Notes: generated by a model not told the origin, from the sequence alone. A stretch of DNA of 64,000 nt from Pseudodesulfovibrio profundus (GCF_900217235.1 NZ_LT907975.1:3819001-3883000), one strand, 5' to 3'. Positions 1 to 9,998 are shown, numbered from the stretch's first letter. Made by a program: numbers and translations.

Positions 1-856
1 AGAATTTTTTTTCATCACGGATGCGTTGTACGAAGTGTGCCTGTATTTCGCGACCATACAGGTCACCTTTGAAATCCAGAAGGTGGGCTTCCACAGACAG
101 GGCATCATTATCAAAAGTGGGGTTCTTCCCGATATTGGCTACGCCCTGGTAAACGTCATCGTCCACTTCAACCCAAATGGCATATACGCCGGGTTTGGGG
201 AACAGTTCGTCCACCAGCTTGAGGTTGGCCGTTGGAAATCCGAGCAACCGTCCGCCGCGATTCATGCCATGAACGACTTCACCGCGAACCTGATAGAAGC
301 GGCCGAGCAAAGGGCGGACAGACCAGACCTGACCAGCCTGGACCAGATCACGGATACGGGTTGAGCTGACCACTGCGCCATCCACAGAGACAGGATCGAG
401 CCTGTCGACTGTGAATCCTTTCTTTTGACCAAGAGCACTCAATGTCTCAAAGTTTCCGGCTCGTCCTTTGCCCAGGTGGTAGTCATAGCCAATGATCATT
501 TCCTTCATATTGAGTGTGTCCAGCAGGTATTTTTGAACAAATTCTTCAGGAGAGAGCTTGGCCATATCCATGGTAAAATGCAGCAGCAGGCATACTTGCG
601 GGCCGTATTGGGAAATGAGCTCCAACTTTTGCTGGGTCAACGTGATGAATGGCGGGTTGCGATCATCGCGAAGGACGCGAAGCGGATGCGGATCGAATGT
701 TACGACGACACTGACCAAACCGCGAGCCTCTGCACGAGCGCAGGCAAGGCTGATGAGTTTTTGGTGACCTTTGTGAACACCGTCGAAGTTGCCGATGGTG
801 ACGCATGATCCGGCAATGATGTCCTTGATATCTTCTGGGTTCCTGGCGACGATCAT
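1..856 (-). CDS. ribF: Bifunctional riboflavin kinase / FAD synthetase (3' end outside window)
   Basis: Converts riboflavin to FMN and FMN to FAD in the cytoplasm. Translation of the minus strand from ATG at 856 gives a nucleotidyltransferase domain with GNFDGVHKGHQ near residue 20, then a flavokinase domain with GFPTANL near residue 200. About 285 of the usual roughly 310 codons are present before the window edge. A GGAAG stretch about 12 nt upstream is a weak ribosome site. It lies downstream of the M48 protease gene on the same strand, separated by a terminator-like hairpin. Confidence 0.93.
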   Translation of the reverse strand, partial: MIVARNPEDIKDIIAGSCVTIGNFDGVHKGHQKLISLACARAEARGLVSVVVTFDPHPLRVLRDDRNPPFITLTQQKLELISQYGPQVCLLLHFTMDMAKLSPEEFVQKYLLDTLNMKEMIIGYDYHLGKGRAGNFETLSALGQKKGFTVDRLDPVSVDGAVVSSTRIRDLVQAGQVWSVRPLLGRFYQVRGEVVHGMNRGGRLLGFPTANLKLVDELFPKPGVYAIWVEVDDDVYQGVANIGKNPTFDNDALSVEAHLLDFKGDLYGREIQAHFVQRIRDEKKF

Positions 857-906
857 AAAATTTTGTCTTCCGGGGTTAGGTAAAAATGAGGTTGGGAGGA
901 TACGTT

Positions 907-932
907 AAAACCGCCCGCTCTTCAAGCGCGGG
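907..932 (-). terminator. Intrinsic terminator after the M48 protease gene
   Basis: Inverted repeat 914-932 pairs CCCGC-CTT with AAG-GCGGG, with one mismatch. In the minus direction it is followed by four Ts. It begins 2-3 nt after the protease stop codon. Confidence 0.55.
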
Positions 933-934
933 TC

Positions 935-2353
935 TTAGGTGTCGGCCGTTCGCTCCTTGAGGGTATTTTGAAAATCTTCCAGTCGTTTTTTCTGCTCATC
1001 CGACTTTGCATCTTTTTCAGCCTGTACAGCGTGATAGTTGGCTTTTTTTATGTTGCCGGAATACATGGCCGCATAGGCAAGATGCAGATTGCCGCTGAAA
1101 ACATCGCCTGACTGGCCGAGCATGCGTCCGAGGTGCTGGTGAACTTCCGCATCTTCAGGGACTAGATCGAGCACTTTTTTCATGTTGGCGATGGCTCGGT
1201 CGGATTGACCGGCGTCGGCCTGAAGGCGTGACAGGTAGAAAAGTCCCAGAGCATCGCGTGAATTCTGGATGACGGCCTTTTGCAGGTAAGGGAATGCCTT
1301 GTCGTGCTGTCCGGTCTTGAAAAAGAAAATGCCGGTTTCACGACTGACCAACGGGTCATTGGCATCCATTTCCAACGCTTTCTGAAACGATGCAAGAGCG
1401 CTCTTGTTATCCTTGAGGCGCTGATGCGCTATGCCGAGTCCAATGTAGTCCATGGCGGAATACTCGGCCTTGGGCTTGTTGTTGAAGTAGGCGAGGGCGG
1501 TATTGGCCGGGGACATTTTGGCGCGGACCATTGGCTGCAAGCGCTTGAGCAGGGCATCGTTGTCTTCGCGTTCTCCAAAGGCTGGAGGCATGCGGCTTAT
1601 TCTGTCGTTCAGATAGGATATACGTTCCGTCAGACCCGGGTGAGTCGACAGGTACGAAGGGATATTTGCGCCGCTGTCAAACCAGCGGTTCTTCATCATG
1701 ATCTCAAAGGTCTGTGGCATGCCTTCAGGGTTGTATCCGGCCTTGACCATGGAGTTGAGACCGACGTGATCTGCTTCGCGTTCATCGTCCTGCGAATATT
1801 TGAGCATGGCGGTGTGCGCCAGCCCCTGTGTACCCATCATCACGGCTTGGGCAGCATCTCCGCCGCCTGCCATGCCGAGAAATACACCGGCCAGCATTCC
1901 GGCTACGGAAAGCATCCCGATTTTACCCTGCTTTTCTAGCCGGCTCGCCATGTGGCGCTGGGAAACGTGCGCGAGTTCGTGTGCAATGACGCCAGCAAGC
2001 TGTGATTCGGATTCCACTTCCTGGATCAGCCCTGTAAAAATATAGATATATCCGCCGGGGATGGCGAAGGCGTTGAGTATCGGATTGGCGACGACAGCGC
2101 TGGTGATAGTAAACGGCATAGGGCGCTTGGCCGCAACGATGCGCTGAACGAGCGTGTCCACATAATCGGTGATGTAGGTATCACCGACCATGCCCATCTG
2201 CATGCGGATGAGGCGATCAAAGTTCCTGCCCATTTCGTTTTCGTCACGAATGGTGATCTTCTTCGGTAAGATGCTCGCATGCGCAGATACTGCCGGAGTT
2301 ACAATGAGCAACAACGCAAGCAACGGGGCAAATATGATGGAAAGGCGTTTCAC
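935..2353 (-). CDS. M48 family metalloprotease with TPR repeats (BepA/YfgC-like)
   Basis: Likely periplasmic zinc metalloprotease for outer-membrane protein quality control, by analogy with BepA. An N-terminal signal peptide (hydrophobic residues about 5-23, then SAHA) is followed by the M48 domain with HELAH at 125-129 and the third-ligand motif EREAD at 191-195. TPR-like helices fill the C-terminal third (about 310-460). The GTG start at 2353 was chosen because AGGA lies 6 nt upstream and the signal peptide begins there; an ATG 26 codons earlier would bury the signal. The 472-aa length fits BepA relatives. The substrate and the exact orthologue are not certain. Confidence 0.88.
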   Translation of the reverse strand: MKRLSIIFAPLLALLLIVTPAVSAHASILPKKITIRDENEMGRNFDRLIRMQMGMVGDTYITDYVDTLVQRIVAAKRPMPFTITSAVVANPILNAFAIPGGYIYIFTGLIQEVESESQLAGVIAHELAHVSQRHMASRLEKQGKIGMLSVAGMLAGVFLGMAGGGDAAQAVMMGTQGLAHTAMLKYSQDDEREADHVGLNSMVKAGYNPEGMPQTFEIMMKNRWFDSGANIPSYLSTHPGLTERISYLNDRISRMPPAFGEREDNDALLKRLQPMVRAKMSPANTALAYFNNKPKAEYSAMDYIGLGIAHQRLKDNKSALASFQKALEMDANDPLVSRETGIFFFKTGQHDKAFPYLQKAVIQNSRDALGLFYLSRLQADAGQSDRAIANMKKVLDLVPEDAEVHQHLGRMLGQSGDVFSGNLHLAYAAMYSGNIKKANYHAVQAEKDAKSDEQKKRLEDFQNTLKERTADT

Positions 2354-2439
2354 GGGCAATCCTGTGTTGAGTTGATTGCGCTCATTGTAATCATTTATGG
2401 GGGTAAGGCAACCTTGTGCGTGGATATGCACTAAACAGC

Positions 2440-2461
2440 GAAGCGGCCCGGAGGCCGCTTC
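2440..2461 (-). terminator. Hairpin terminator downstream of rho
   Basis: Perfect 9-bp stem GAAGCGGCC / GGCCGCTTC with a 4-nt loop lies between the rho stop codon and the M48 gene. T-rich flanks occur on both sides, so it may act in either direction. Confidence 0.7.
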
Positions 2462-2483
2462 GTTTGTATCGTTTTGGTTGTTC

Positions 2484-3845
2484 CTATTTGGACATTGAGT
2501 CGAGGAACTGCTTGTTGTTTTTGGTGCCTTTCATCTTTCCTCTCAGGAACTCCATCGAATCCATGGAACTCATGGGTGACAGGAGCTTGCGGAGAATCCA
2601 GACTCGGTTGAGGACATCTTCGCCGAGAAGCAGCTCTTCCTTGCGGGTACCGGAGCGGTTGATGTCGATGGCAGGGTAGACGCGCTTCTCTGAGAGATGG
2701 CGATCCAGGTAGAGCTCCATGTTGCCGGTTCCTTTGAATTCTTCAAAGATGACTTCATCCATGCGGGAGCCGGTGTCGATGAGAGCGGTAGAGATAATGG
2801 TCAGGGAGCCGCCTTCCTCGATGTTTCGAGCGGCACCAAAGAATCGTTTGGGACGCTGCAGAGCGTTGGCATCGATACCGCCGGAAAGTACGCGGCCGGA
2901 CGACGGGGTGACAGCGTTATACGCACGGCCCAGTCGGGTGATGGAATCGAGAAGAATGACAACGTCACGCTTGCGCTCGACCAGTCGCTTGGCTTTTTCA
3001 ATGACCATGTCGGCAACCTGAACGTGGCGCTGCGGCGGTTCGTCGAAGGTGGAGGAAACAACCTCTGCCTTGACTGTGCGCTGCATGTCGGTCACTTCCT
3101 CAGGCCGTTCATCAATGAGGAGAACGATCAGATCGACCTCGGGATGATTGGCATTGATGGAGTTGGCTATGGTCTGGAGCATGATGGTCTTACCGGTGCG
3201 GGGCGGTGCCACGATGACGCCGCGCTGGCCTTTACCGATAGGAGCCAGAAGATCGATGATGCGGGAGGAGTAATTTTTGTCGCCGTTTTCCAGCTTGAGC
3301 TGTTCTTCGGGATACAGTGGGGTCAGGTTGTCGAACAGAACCAAATTTTTGGAGTGTTCGGGTTTTTCAAAGCCGATTTCGCTGACCCGTAGTAGTGCGA
3401 AATAGCGTTCGCCTTCTTTCGGTGGGCGAATCTGTCCGGAGACAACATCACCTTTACGCAGTCCGAAGCGGCGAATCTGGGACGGAGACACGTAGATGTC
3501 GTCTGGGCCCGGCATGTAAGAGTACATTGGAGAACGCAGGAAGCCGAATCCGTCGGGCAGGATTTCCAAAACGCCGTCGCCGAATATCTGGCCGTTTTGG
3601 GAGGCACACTGCTGCAGGAGCTCGAAAATCAGCTCCTGCTTGCGCATGCCGCTTGGGTTCTCTACCTCCAGCTGTACAGCCAGGTCAGTGAGATCCTGCA
3701 TGGATTTGAGTTTGAGTTCCGCAAGATTGAGTTTGCTGACGCCGTTACCATTGGTAGACGTGCTGACAACTGGTTTTTTCTTGCTTTTTGTGGCGGGCTT
3801 GCGTTTTGGCTTTGTGGTTTCTTTGCCGGTTTTCTTTTCGGGCAT
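2484..3845 (-). CDS. rho: Transcription termination factor Rho
   Basis: Hexameric RNA-dependent ATPase that releases transcripts. Order: a lysine-rich N-terminal tail (1-35), Rho N-terminal helical domain (about 37-85), cold-shock-like RNA-binding domain (about 88-160), then the RecA-type ATPase with Walker A APPRTGKT at 213-220 and the Q-loop/R-loop region further on. The 453-aa length is longer than the 419 aa of E. coli Rho because of the basic tail. No clear Shine-Dalgarno precedes the ATG, which may reflect regulated or leader-dependent translation. It is followed by a strong hairpin. Confidence 0.97.
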   Translation of the reverse strand: MPEKKTGKETTKPKRKPATKSKKKPVVSTSTNGNGVSKLNLAELKLKSMQDLTDLAVQLEVENPSGMRKQELIFELLQQCASQNGQIFGDGVLEILPDGFGFLRSPMYSYMPGPDDIYVSPSQIRRFGLRKGDVVSGQIRPPKEGERYFALLRVSEIGFEKPEHSKNLVLFDNLTPLYPEEQLKLENGDKNYSSRIIDLLAPIGKGQRGVIVAPPRTGKTIMLQTIANSINANHPEVDLIVLLIDERPEEVTDMQRTVKAEVVSSTFDEPPQRHVQVADMVIEKAKRLVERKRDVVILLDSITRLGRAYNAVTPSSGRVLSGGIDANALQRPKRFFGAARNIEEGGSLTIISTALIDTGSRMDEVIFEEFKGTGNMELYLDRHLSEKRVYPAIDINRSGTRKEELLLGEDVLNRVWILRKLLSPMSSMDSMEFLRGKMKGTKNNKQFLDSMSK

Positions 3846-4148
3846 AGGTGTGAAATTCAGTTTTTAAAGGGTTTTAGCATGATATATTGATGAGCCCTTT
3901 CGGGCTTCGTCGCAGATTGTAGTCACCTGCTGATAATGCGGGGTGAGAGGGGCAAATCATAGAAGTGCCCAAAGGGGGTAATTGTCATTACCTCGTGCTG
4001 CGGTCTGTCAGCGCTGTGCGCTGGAAAACAATATTGTGGGGTATATGAATCAAGCCGCAGATGCGGCGACAAAACCGAGTTATCCTAAACAGGAAGCCTT
4101 GACAACCCCTTAACGTCTATCTTTCGATAAAAACGTACCAGTACATGT
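3846..4148. other. Intergenic region between carD and rho, leader of rho
   Basis: About 300 nt with no convincing gene. It holds a short hairpin AGCCC/GGGCT with a TTTC loop at 3893-3906, just upstream of rho, and a GCCGCA/TGCGGC palindrome at 4054-4067. Neither has a clean T-tract in the minus direction. A role in rho autoregulation is possible by analogy with E. coli but is not shown here. Confidence 0.4.
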
Positions 4149-4664
4149 TTATTCGCTGGATTCCTGCGCTGCGATGACGTCTGCAAACATTTCGTTGATG
4201 TCTTCCTTAATGGATTCCTGATCGCGGTCCACGGAATAAGCAAGTTCCATGGAAACCAGTCCCATTGCCTGTTCCAACAAGCGGCGCTCACCAAAGGAGA
4301 GTTCCTTGTCTTTTCCGATAAGGAACAGTTCTTTGAGAACATAAGCGACATCGCCGAGATCGCCGCTTTTCAGTTTTTCGGAATACTCACGATACCGTCG
4401 GTTCCAGTTCTGCCCGGTATACCCGGTGAATTCGGAACGGTCATTGAGGGACTCGAAAATAGCATGACCATGCTCAGCGTCACAGACAGGACGCAAACCA
4501 ACATTGGTGGCATTGGCAACAGGCACCATTAATGTCACGTTGTTGCTAAGAATACGAACGATATAGAAGTCGGCTTTGACACCACCGATTTCCTGCGATT
4601 CGATTCGTTCGACTCGACCAACTCCCTGAGAGGGATACACAACTAATTCATTAACCTTGAACAC
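4149..4664 (-). CDS. carD: CarD family transcriptional regulator
   Basis: CarD_CdnL_TRCF-type protein that binds the RNA polymerase beta subunit and stabilises promoter open complexes. The N-terminal RNAP-interaction domain starts FKVNELVVYPSQGVG, and the helical DNA-binding domain covers roughly residues 75-160. Start placed at GTG 4664 because AAGGAG lies 11 nt upstream; an ATG at 4697 adds 11 residues but has a weaker site. The gene follows pth on the same strand and precedes rho, an arrangement I associate with desulfovibrios. Confidence 0.92.
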   Translation of the reverse strand: MFKVNELVVYPSQGVGRVERIESQEIGGVKADFYIVRILSNNVTLMVPVANATNVGLRPVCDAEHGHAIFESLNDRSEFTGYTGQNWNRRYREYSEKLKSGDLGDVAYVLKELFLIGKDKELSFGERRLLEQAMGLVSMELAYSVDRDQESIKEDINEMFADVIAAQESSE

Positions 4665-4753
4665 TGGAAACCAAGCTCCTTGCTTCTGGCTTTTCACATG
4701 CGCAGATAGAGATCATACCTAAAACGGACGAAAGAGTCCATGGAGAAAGCCGA

Positions 4754-5419
4754 CTAGCTGTCGGTCCTTGCCGGGGTCTCTTCTTTTCTCTCTTCTGTTT
4801 TTTCTTTCTCTTCGGGTACTGTGATGGAAAAACTGTTGATGTGCTGAGTGGCGAAGCCTGCGCCTCGTCTATAAAAAATATCTAACCCTTTGCTGGCGTG
4901 GGCCATCACTTCAGGGATATGGCTGGCATTTTCGGGAAGAAAGGGTTCCAGAACCCAATCGCTGATAGGTTTGTACTTGTCATCCGGTCGACCAACTCCC
5001 AATCGCAAGCGGTAAAAAGAAGGGGTATTGAGAAACTCCTGAATGGAAGTAAGGCCATTGTGACCATTGTTTCCACCGCCTTTCTTGAGCTTCATGCGAC
5101 CGACTGGCAGATCCAGTTCGTCGTGGATGACCATCACCTTATCTGGAGTAAGGCCATGCCGTCCACATATTTTGGCGACAGCCTTTCCGCTTCGATTCAT
5201 GTAGGTTTGCGGTTTGGCGAGGAGTCGGTATGCCCCGGCGAACTTTATCTTCCAGAGTTCGTAGTCTCCAGATTCCTCAATCCGCTCCAGGCGCATGTTC
5301 TTGCGAGCTTCACCCATGGTGAGCAGAGAATCTATGAGCATGAACCCTATATTATGGCGGGTATCTGCATACTTGGGGCCGGGATTGCCCAGGCCGACGA
5401 TGACGCTTTTATATTCCAT
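4754..5419 (-). CDS. pth: Peptidyl-tRNA hydrolase
   Basis: Cleaves peptidyl-tRNA released from stalled ribosomes. Visible motifs: GLGNPG near residue 9, the catalytic histidine in TRHNIGF near residue 22, HDELDLPVG with the catalytic aspartate, and GGGNNGHNGL with the substrate-binding asparagine. At 221 aa it is slightly longer than the family norm (about 190-200) because of a charged tail rich in Glu and Lys. It sits downstream of rplY, separated by a strong terminator, so it probably has its own promoter or depends on read-through. Confidence 0.96.
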   Translation of the reverse strand: MEYKSVIVGLGNPGPKYADTRHNIGFMLIDSLLTMGEARKNMRLERIEESGDYELWKIKFAGAYRLLAKPQTYMNRSGKAVAKICGRHGLTPDKVMVIHDELDLPVGRMKLKKGGGNNGHNGLTSIQEFLNTPSFYRLRLGVGRPDDKYKPISDWVLEPFLPENASHIPEVMAHASKGLDIFYRRGAGFATQHINSFSITVPEEKEKTEERKEETPARTDS

Positions 5420-5483
5420 GGTGGTGCCGCAAGGTTACATTTGGAGTGTGCAAAGCAGTATAGCAGCGTCTTTGCCAGGAATC

Positions 5484-5520
5484 AAAAACTCCCGGAACAC
5501 GGATAACCGTGCTCCGGGAG
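5484..5520 (-). terminator. Strong intrinsic terminator after rplY
   Basis: A 14-bp stem (CTCCCGGA-CACGG pairing with its complement, one mismatch) has an ATAA-type loop. In the minus direction it is followed by five Ts. It lies 25 nt beyond the rplY stop codon. Confidence 0.9.
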
Positions 5521-5544
5521 ATCATAACATTATTGGGTCCGAAG

Positions 5545-6177
5545 TTATTCTTCGGTTGCTTCTGCAGTTTCTTCCGCAGCTTCTTCTTCACCCTCTTCAG
5601 CTTCGGACTCTTCAGCCTTCGGAGCAACGGTGATAACAGCGTAGTTTTCTTCAAAGGTGGGAACGACACCTTCGGGGAAGTTGATGTCTTCGAGGTGGAC
5701 GGAGTCCATGATCTCGAGACCGGAAATGTCGATGGTGATGGTCTCAGGAATAGACATGGGCTTACAGACAACTTCAACAGTGTCACGAAGCACCTGCAGA
5801 GTACCACCGGCTTTTTCGCCCGGAGCGGAACCAACCAGCTCGAAAGGTACGGAAACCTTGATTTCGGAATCCAAGTCTACGCCGAAGAAGTCGACATGCT
5901 CGGGGAATCCGAGGATCGGCTCATTGCGGATGCGCCACAGCAGTGCAGGCATGGTTTCGGTCTTGCCATCTTTTTCGATGACCAGTTCGAAAACCTGGGA
6001 GTTACCGACCTGTGCGTAAGCTTTTTCCAGAGGAACCAGCTCTACCTGGACAGGAAGGTTTGCACCCTTGGCGTTGTAGTAGATGCCTGGGACCATGCCA
6101 GCGGCACGGAGGCGACGGTTGGGGCCTTTGCCCAGCTTGGTACGCTCTTGAACATTCAGTTTGAGCAGTTCTGCCAT
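5545..6177 (-). CDS. rplY: 50S ribosomal protein L25 / general stress protein Ctc
   Basis: 5S rRNA-binding ribosomal protein of the long Ctc type: an N-terminal L25 beta-barrel (about 1-95) followed by the TL5/Ctc C-terminal domain and an acidic Glu/Ala tail (from about 190). The start at ATG 6177 is supported by AAGGAG seven nt upstream; an upstream in-frame start at 6213 lacks such a site. Length 210 aa. It lies between prs and pth, the classic prs-rplY-pth order. Confidence 0.96.
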   Translation of the reverse strand: MAELLKLNVQERTKLGKGPNRRLRAAGMVPGIYYNAKGANLPVQVELVPLEKAYAQVGNSQVFELVIEKDGKTETMPALLWRIRNEPILGFPEHVDFFGVDLDSEIKVSVPFELVGSAPGEKAGGTLQVLRDTVEVVCKPMSIPETITIDISGLEIMDSVHLEDINFPEGVVPTFEENYAVITVAPKAEESEAEEGEEEAAEETAEATEE

Positions 6178-6273
6178 GATAGTTCTCCTTGTTACGCCCT
6201 GGCCGTTCACCATGAACGGACGCTCGCGCTTTAAAAGGTTGTGCGGCTGAGGTTCAACCGCCGTGATATTTCT

Positions 6274-7209
6274 TTATACGAACAGTACGGACACGGAAGA
6301 TTCCGTGTGCACATTGTTGATGGCTTTGGCCAACAGGGAAGCTACGGAACGAACCTTGATCTTCTGACAGCAATTTTCGCCGTTCAGAGGGATGGTGTCG
6401 GTAACGATGACTTCGGAAAATGCGGATTCCTCAAGGCGCTGCATTGCAGGACCGGAAAGAACCGGGTGCGTGGCGCTGGCCATGACTTCCTTGGCGCCGT
6501 TATCCATGATGACGTTGGCGGCTGCACACATGGTACCGGCAGTGTCGATCATGTCATCAACGACGACAGCGACCTTGTCGCGGACATCGCCAATGATGTG
6601 CATGGCTTTAGCCTGGTTGGGTGCGTCGCGACGTTTGTCGACGATGGCAAGGGAGGCTCCGAGGCGCTTGGCGTAGGCACGGGCGCGTTCCACACCACCA
6701 GCATCCGGAGAGATAATGACGAAGTCGTCATCACGATCGCGGAGGTGCTCAAGCAGAACGGGAGCGGCGAACAGGTTGTCCACGGGACAGTCAAAGAATC
6801 CCTGGATCTGGCCTGCGTGCAGGTCACAAGTGACCAGACGCTGCATGCCTGCTGCGGACAACATGTCGGCAACCAGCTTGGCGGAAATGGGTGCTCTTGG
6901 AACGACCTTGCGGTCCTGACGGGCGTAGCCGAAGTACGGCACAACCGCTGTCACGCGAGAAGCGCTGGCACGCTTAAGCGCATCCAGCATCAGGCAGAGT
7001 TCCATGAGGTGGTAGTTGACGGGAGAGCAGGTGGGCTGGATGACAAAGACGTCATCGCCTCGAACGTTTTCGCCAATTTCGATACGGATTTCACCGTCGG
7101 AAAAGCGCTCACGAAGTACCGGTGACGGTTTGGTTCCCAGATGTTCGCAGATGGCCTCAGCCAACTGCGGGCTCGCAGAACCGCTGATGATCTTCAACTC
7201 TCCGTGCAT
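6274..7209 (-). CDS. prs: Ribose-phosphate pyrophosphokinase
   Basis: Makes PRPP from ribose 5-phosphate and ATP for nucleotide, His and Trp synthesis. Full-length at 311 aa. The flexible-loop/ATP region GYARQDRK lies near residue 100, and the PRPP-binding loop [12 protein letters not shown] near 217-228. It lies directly downstream of tRNA-Gln and upstream of rplY. Confidence 0.97.
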   Translation of the reverse strand: MHGELKIISGSASPQLAEAICEHLGTKPSPVLRERFSDGEIRIEIGENVRGDDVFVIQPTCSPVNYHLMELCLMLDALKRASASRVTAVVPYFGYARQDRKVVPRAPISAKLVADMLSAAGMQRLVTCDLHAGQIQGFFDCPVDNLFAAPVLLEHLRDRDDDFVIISPDAGGVERARAYAKRLGASLAIVDKRRDAPNQAKAMHIIGDVRDKVAVVVDDMIDTAGTMCAAANVIMDNGAKEVMASATHPVLSGPAMQRLEESAFSEVIVTDTIPLNGENCCQKIKVRSVASLLAKAINNVHTESSVSVLFV

Positions 7210-7245
7210 GTCAATCCCCGCAAATGCAATGTTTTATGGAAAAAG

Positions 7246-7320
7246 TGGCTGGGGCGGGAGGATTTGAACCCCCGAATGTCAGGACCAAAACCTGATGTCT
7301 TACCACTTGACGACGCCCCA
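7246..7320 (-). tRNA. tRNA-Gln (anticodon UUG)
   Basis: Minus-strand cloverleaf of 75 nt including encoded CCA. The acceptor TGGGGCG pairs with CGCCCCA, the anticodon loop TTTTGGT gives UUG, and the T arm contains GGTTCAAATCC. It lies between ispE and prs. Confidence 0.97.
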
Positions 7321-7457
7321 GCATGTATATTGCTTCAAGCCGTTCGCTGCGTTGCTGCCCGATTATTCGGCGTTTGTCAACAACGTCCGTCAGCGTTTCG
7401 TGACGGGAACGGTGGTCGGCATCGCTTTGCAGGACCGGCCTTTCGGCCGACGGTCTG

Positions 7458-8342
7458 TCATGAACAGGCCGTCATGAATATTTCAATACCGTTCTTCTCA
7501 AGGTGGGCAGCAGCACTTTCAGCGTTCGCTCTATCTCTGAACAATCCGAAAATCGTGGCTCCGGAACCGCTCATTGATGCGGCCATCGCACCAGACTGCA
7601 TAAGCCTTTCCTTGATTGATCGCAGCTCTGGATGCTGCGAAAAAACTATCGATTCAAGGTCGTTTTCCACAACCAAGGTCGAATCGGGAGAAGAGTTCTT
7701 AGTAAGGTTCGCGGGCGTTGTCAAGGATTCCTTGATCGATATGGATTCCTGTTTTTCGTCCCACGCCTTGAAGGCCCACGGCGTATCAACGTGCAAATCG
7801 GGCATGGCCAGAAGCAGGGTGAAGCCGGACAGGGAGATGTCACTCGCTTCCAGCTTTTCGCCTACACCTTGCGCCCGAGCAGGGCCATCCATCAGAAAGA
7901 AAGGAACATCTGCGCCAAGTCCGACTGCGAGCTGAATCAGTTCATCATGGGGGAGGGCTTTTGTCCCGGCATTCTCGTTGAGCCAGCGCAGGATGGTTGC
8001 GCCATTGGACGAACCGCCCCCCAGGCCGCCGCCCATGGGAATGTTCTTGTTCAGTGTGACAAACATACCGGGTTGATACCCTGTAGCTTCGCCAAATGCC
8101 TTCCATGCCTTATAGATAAGGTTGGATGTTGATTCCAGATCAGGATTTTCAGGGCAACGCATGAACATGTGCTCGTCGTGACCGGGCTCTATGCGTATGG
8201 TGTCGTAGAGTCCGTGGATCGGATAGAAGAGCGTGTCGAGTTCATGATACCCGTCCTGACGCAGGCCGAGTACTTTCAGGTAGATATTGATTTTGGCCGG
8301 AGACGCGAGGATGGATTCGGAAATGGGTTCTTGAATGGACAT
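7458..8342 (-). CDS. ispE: 4-diphosphocytidyl-2-C-methyl-D-erythritol kinase
   Basis: GHMP-family kinase of the MEP isoprenoid pathway. The N-terminal SPAKINIYLKVLGLRQDGYHEL matches the family start (shown to 20 residues or fewer as SPAKINIYLKVLG). The ATP-binding glycine loop PMGGGLGGGSSNGA lies near residue 105, and a C-terminal GHMP motif with SGSGATIFGLF is present. At 294 aa it is full length. No strong ribosome site precedes the ATG. It heads the ispE-tRNA-Gln-prs segment. Confidence 0.96.
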   Translation of the reverse strand: MSIQEPISESILASPAKINIYLKVLGLRQDGYHELDTLFYPIHGLYDTIRIEPGHDEHMFMRCPENPDLESTSNLIYKAWKAFGEATGYQPGMFVTLNKNIPMGGGLGGGSSNGATILRWLNENAGTKALPHDELIQLAVGLGADVPFFLMDGPARAQGVGEKLEASDISLSGFTLLLAMPDLHVDTPWAFKAWDEKQESISIKESLTTPANLTKNSSPDSTLVVENDLESIVFSQHPELRSIKERLMQSGAMAASMSGSGATIFGLFRDRANAESAAAHLEKNGIEIFMTACS

Positions 8343-8355
8343 GTATAAAGGATAA

Positions 8356-8377
8356 CGGGGCTCCGGTCGGAGCCCCG
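8356..8377 (-). terminator. Hairpin between degP and ispE
   Basis: Perfect 9-bp stem CGGGGCTCC/GGAGCCCCG with loop GGTC, 13 nt past the protease stop codon. The T-rich tail is better on the plus side than on the minus side, so its efficiency as a minus-strand terminator is uncertain. Confidence 0.6.
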
Positions 8378-8389
8378 TTTTGTTGTTTG

Positions 8390-9802
8390 TTATTCGTCGA
8401 TGGGCAGGGCCACGAAGATGTTCTGTCCTTGCCGCTTGAGAAGCAGCATGACCGCACCGCGCTTCTTGTCGCGCTCGATGACGGTTTCGAGTTCGTCAGA
8501 GGTGTTCACATCCTGCTGGTTGGCCTGGATGATCACATCACCTTGTCGAATGCCTTCATTGGCTGCCGGAGAGTTGGGGGCAACCTGTATTACCAGCAGT
8601 CCCTGGACCTTTTCCAGCCCGAGGGCAGCGGCTTCCTTTTCGTTGACGGGCTTGATGCCCATGCCAAGGACGCTCGAAGGCTTGCTCGGGGCCTTGGGCT
8701 GCATGGATGCCATGACCTGCTTGCCGCGCTCGCCAAGAATGACGGTTCGTGTGGTTTCCTTGCCGTTGCGCCACAGTGTCAGGCGTGCCTTGTCACCGGG
8801 CTTGAGGCTTGCCACAAGTCGGAGCAGTTCGTTGTTGTCAGATACTTCCTTGCCGTTGACCTTGAGCACGACATCACCCTGACGGACACCGGCCTGATCA
8901 GCGGGCTGTCCCTTGCCGACCGAGGCAATGAGTGCACCGGTGGCCTCATCAAGACCAAGAGCCTTGGCCTGATTTTCGCTCACAGGCTGGATGGTCACGC
9001 CGAGCCAGCCGCGCTTGACGCTCTTGCCCTTGCGCAGGTCGGCGATAATCTTTTTGGCCTGATTGGACGGCACGGCAAAGCCGAGGTTCTGTCCCGCTGC
9101 ATTGATCAGGGTGTTGATTCCGATGACCTCGCCCTTGAGGTTCAGCAGGGGGCCACCCGAGTTGCCCGGGTTGATGGAAGCATCGGTCTGCAGGAAGTTG
9201 TCAAAAGGACCAACTCGCAGGTTGCGATACTTGGCCGAGATGATACCGGCCGTCACCGTATGTTCGAGGCCGTAAGGGTTGCCGATAGCCAGCACCCATT
9301 CTCCGACCTGAATCGCGTCTGAGTCGCCAAAAGAGAGCGTCGGCAGGTCACGCTTGATATCAACCTTGATCACAGCGAGGTCGGTTTCCTTGTCGCTGCC
9401 GATCACTTCGGCTTCATATTCTTCCTCGTTCCCCTGCAGGGTGACCGTGACGCGATCCGCGCCTTCGATGACGTGGTTATTGGTCACTATCAGGCCGTCG
9501 GATGAAATGATGAACCCTGATCCCTGACCGCGTTGGGTGCGGGGTTGGCCGGGTTGCTGGCCGAAGAACTGATCAAATCGGTCAAAGAAATCCTTGAACG
9601 GATGTCCATCAGGAATCTGCTGTCTAAACTGCTGGCCTGGCGGTGTGGCTGTAGCCGTCTTTTCGGTGGAAATGAAGACAACAGACTTACCGGCTTCGGC
9701 TGCCAGCTCCGTGAACACGGGCAGGCCGTTGGCCTGTGCAAACGCCGGCAAAAGCAGGAGCAGTGTGAGGATAAAAGGTATTTTTACAATGCGTCGAATC
9801 AT
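8390..9802 (-). CDS. Periplasmic serine endoprotease, DegP/HtrA family
   Basis: Envelope protease/chaperone. Signal peptide (residues 1-25, ending AQA), then a trypsin-like domain with catalytic His110 (TNNHVIEG), Asp141 (DLAVIK) and Ser215 (NPGNSGGPL), then two PDZ domains (about 265-355 and 375-465). The ATG at 9802 has AGGAGG four nt upstream and opens directly into the signal peptide, so the longer frame to 10000 is rejected. The 470-aa length matches DegP/DegQ; which paralogue it is cannot be told. Confidence 0.94.
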   Translation of the reverse strand: MIRRIVKIPFILTLLLLLPAFAQANGLPVFTELAAEAGKSVVFISTEKTATATPPGQQFRQQIPDGHPFKDFFDRFDQFFGQQPGQPRTQRGQGSGFIISSDGLIVTNNHVIEGADRVTVTLQGNEEEYEAEVIGSDKETDLAVIKVDIKRDLPTLSFGDSDAIQVGEWVLAIGNPYGLEHTVTAGIISAKYRNLRVGPFDNFLQTDASINPGNSGGPLLNLKGEVIGINTLINAAGQNLGFAVPSNQAKKIIADLRKGKSVKRGWLGVTIQPVSENQAKALGLDEATGALIASVGKGQPADQAGVRQGDVVLKVNGKEVSDNNELLRLVASLKPGDKARLTLWRNGKETTRTVILGERGKQVMASMQPKAPSKPSSVLGMGIKPVNEKEAAALGLEKVQGLLVIQVAPNSPAANEGIRQGDVIIQANQQDVNTSDELETVIERDKKRGAVMLLLKRQGQNIFVALPIDE

Positions 9803-9998
9803 ATAGCCTCCTAAAAGGATGCGGAAAACAGGATGGTGGATTATTCCCACAGTTTGTTGAGTATATGTCATTTTTTTGTGTTGTAAACAGTGTGCAATGG
9901 ATTGCATCGAAAAAAATGCACAACCGGTGTCTTCATTGGTGGATGACACCACTGATTTCGGTCTTTGATTGGCTGGGTGTGAGAGTGCGGAAAGGCGC

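Noticed and set aside
4054-4067. GCCGCA/TGCGGC palindrome downstream of carD
   Set aside because: Loop of only two nt and no T-tract in the direction of carD; not called as a terminator.
6241-7125. Long plus-strand frames opposite rplY, prs and degP (for example 294 and 311 codons)
   Set aside because: They are antisense to strongly conserved genes and show no domain of their own.
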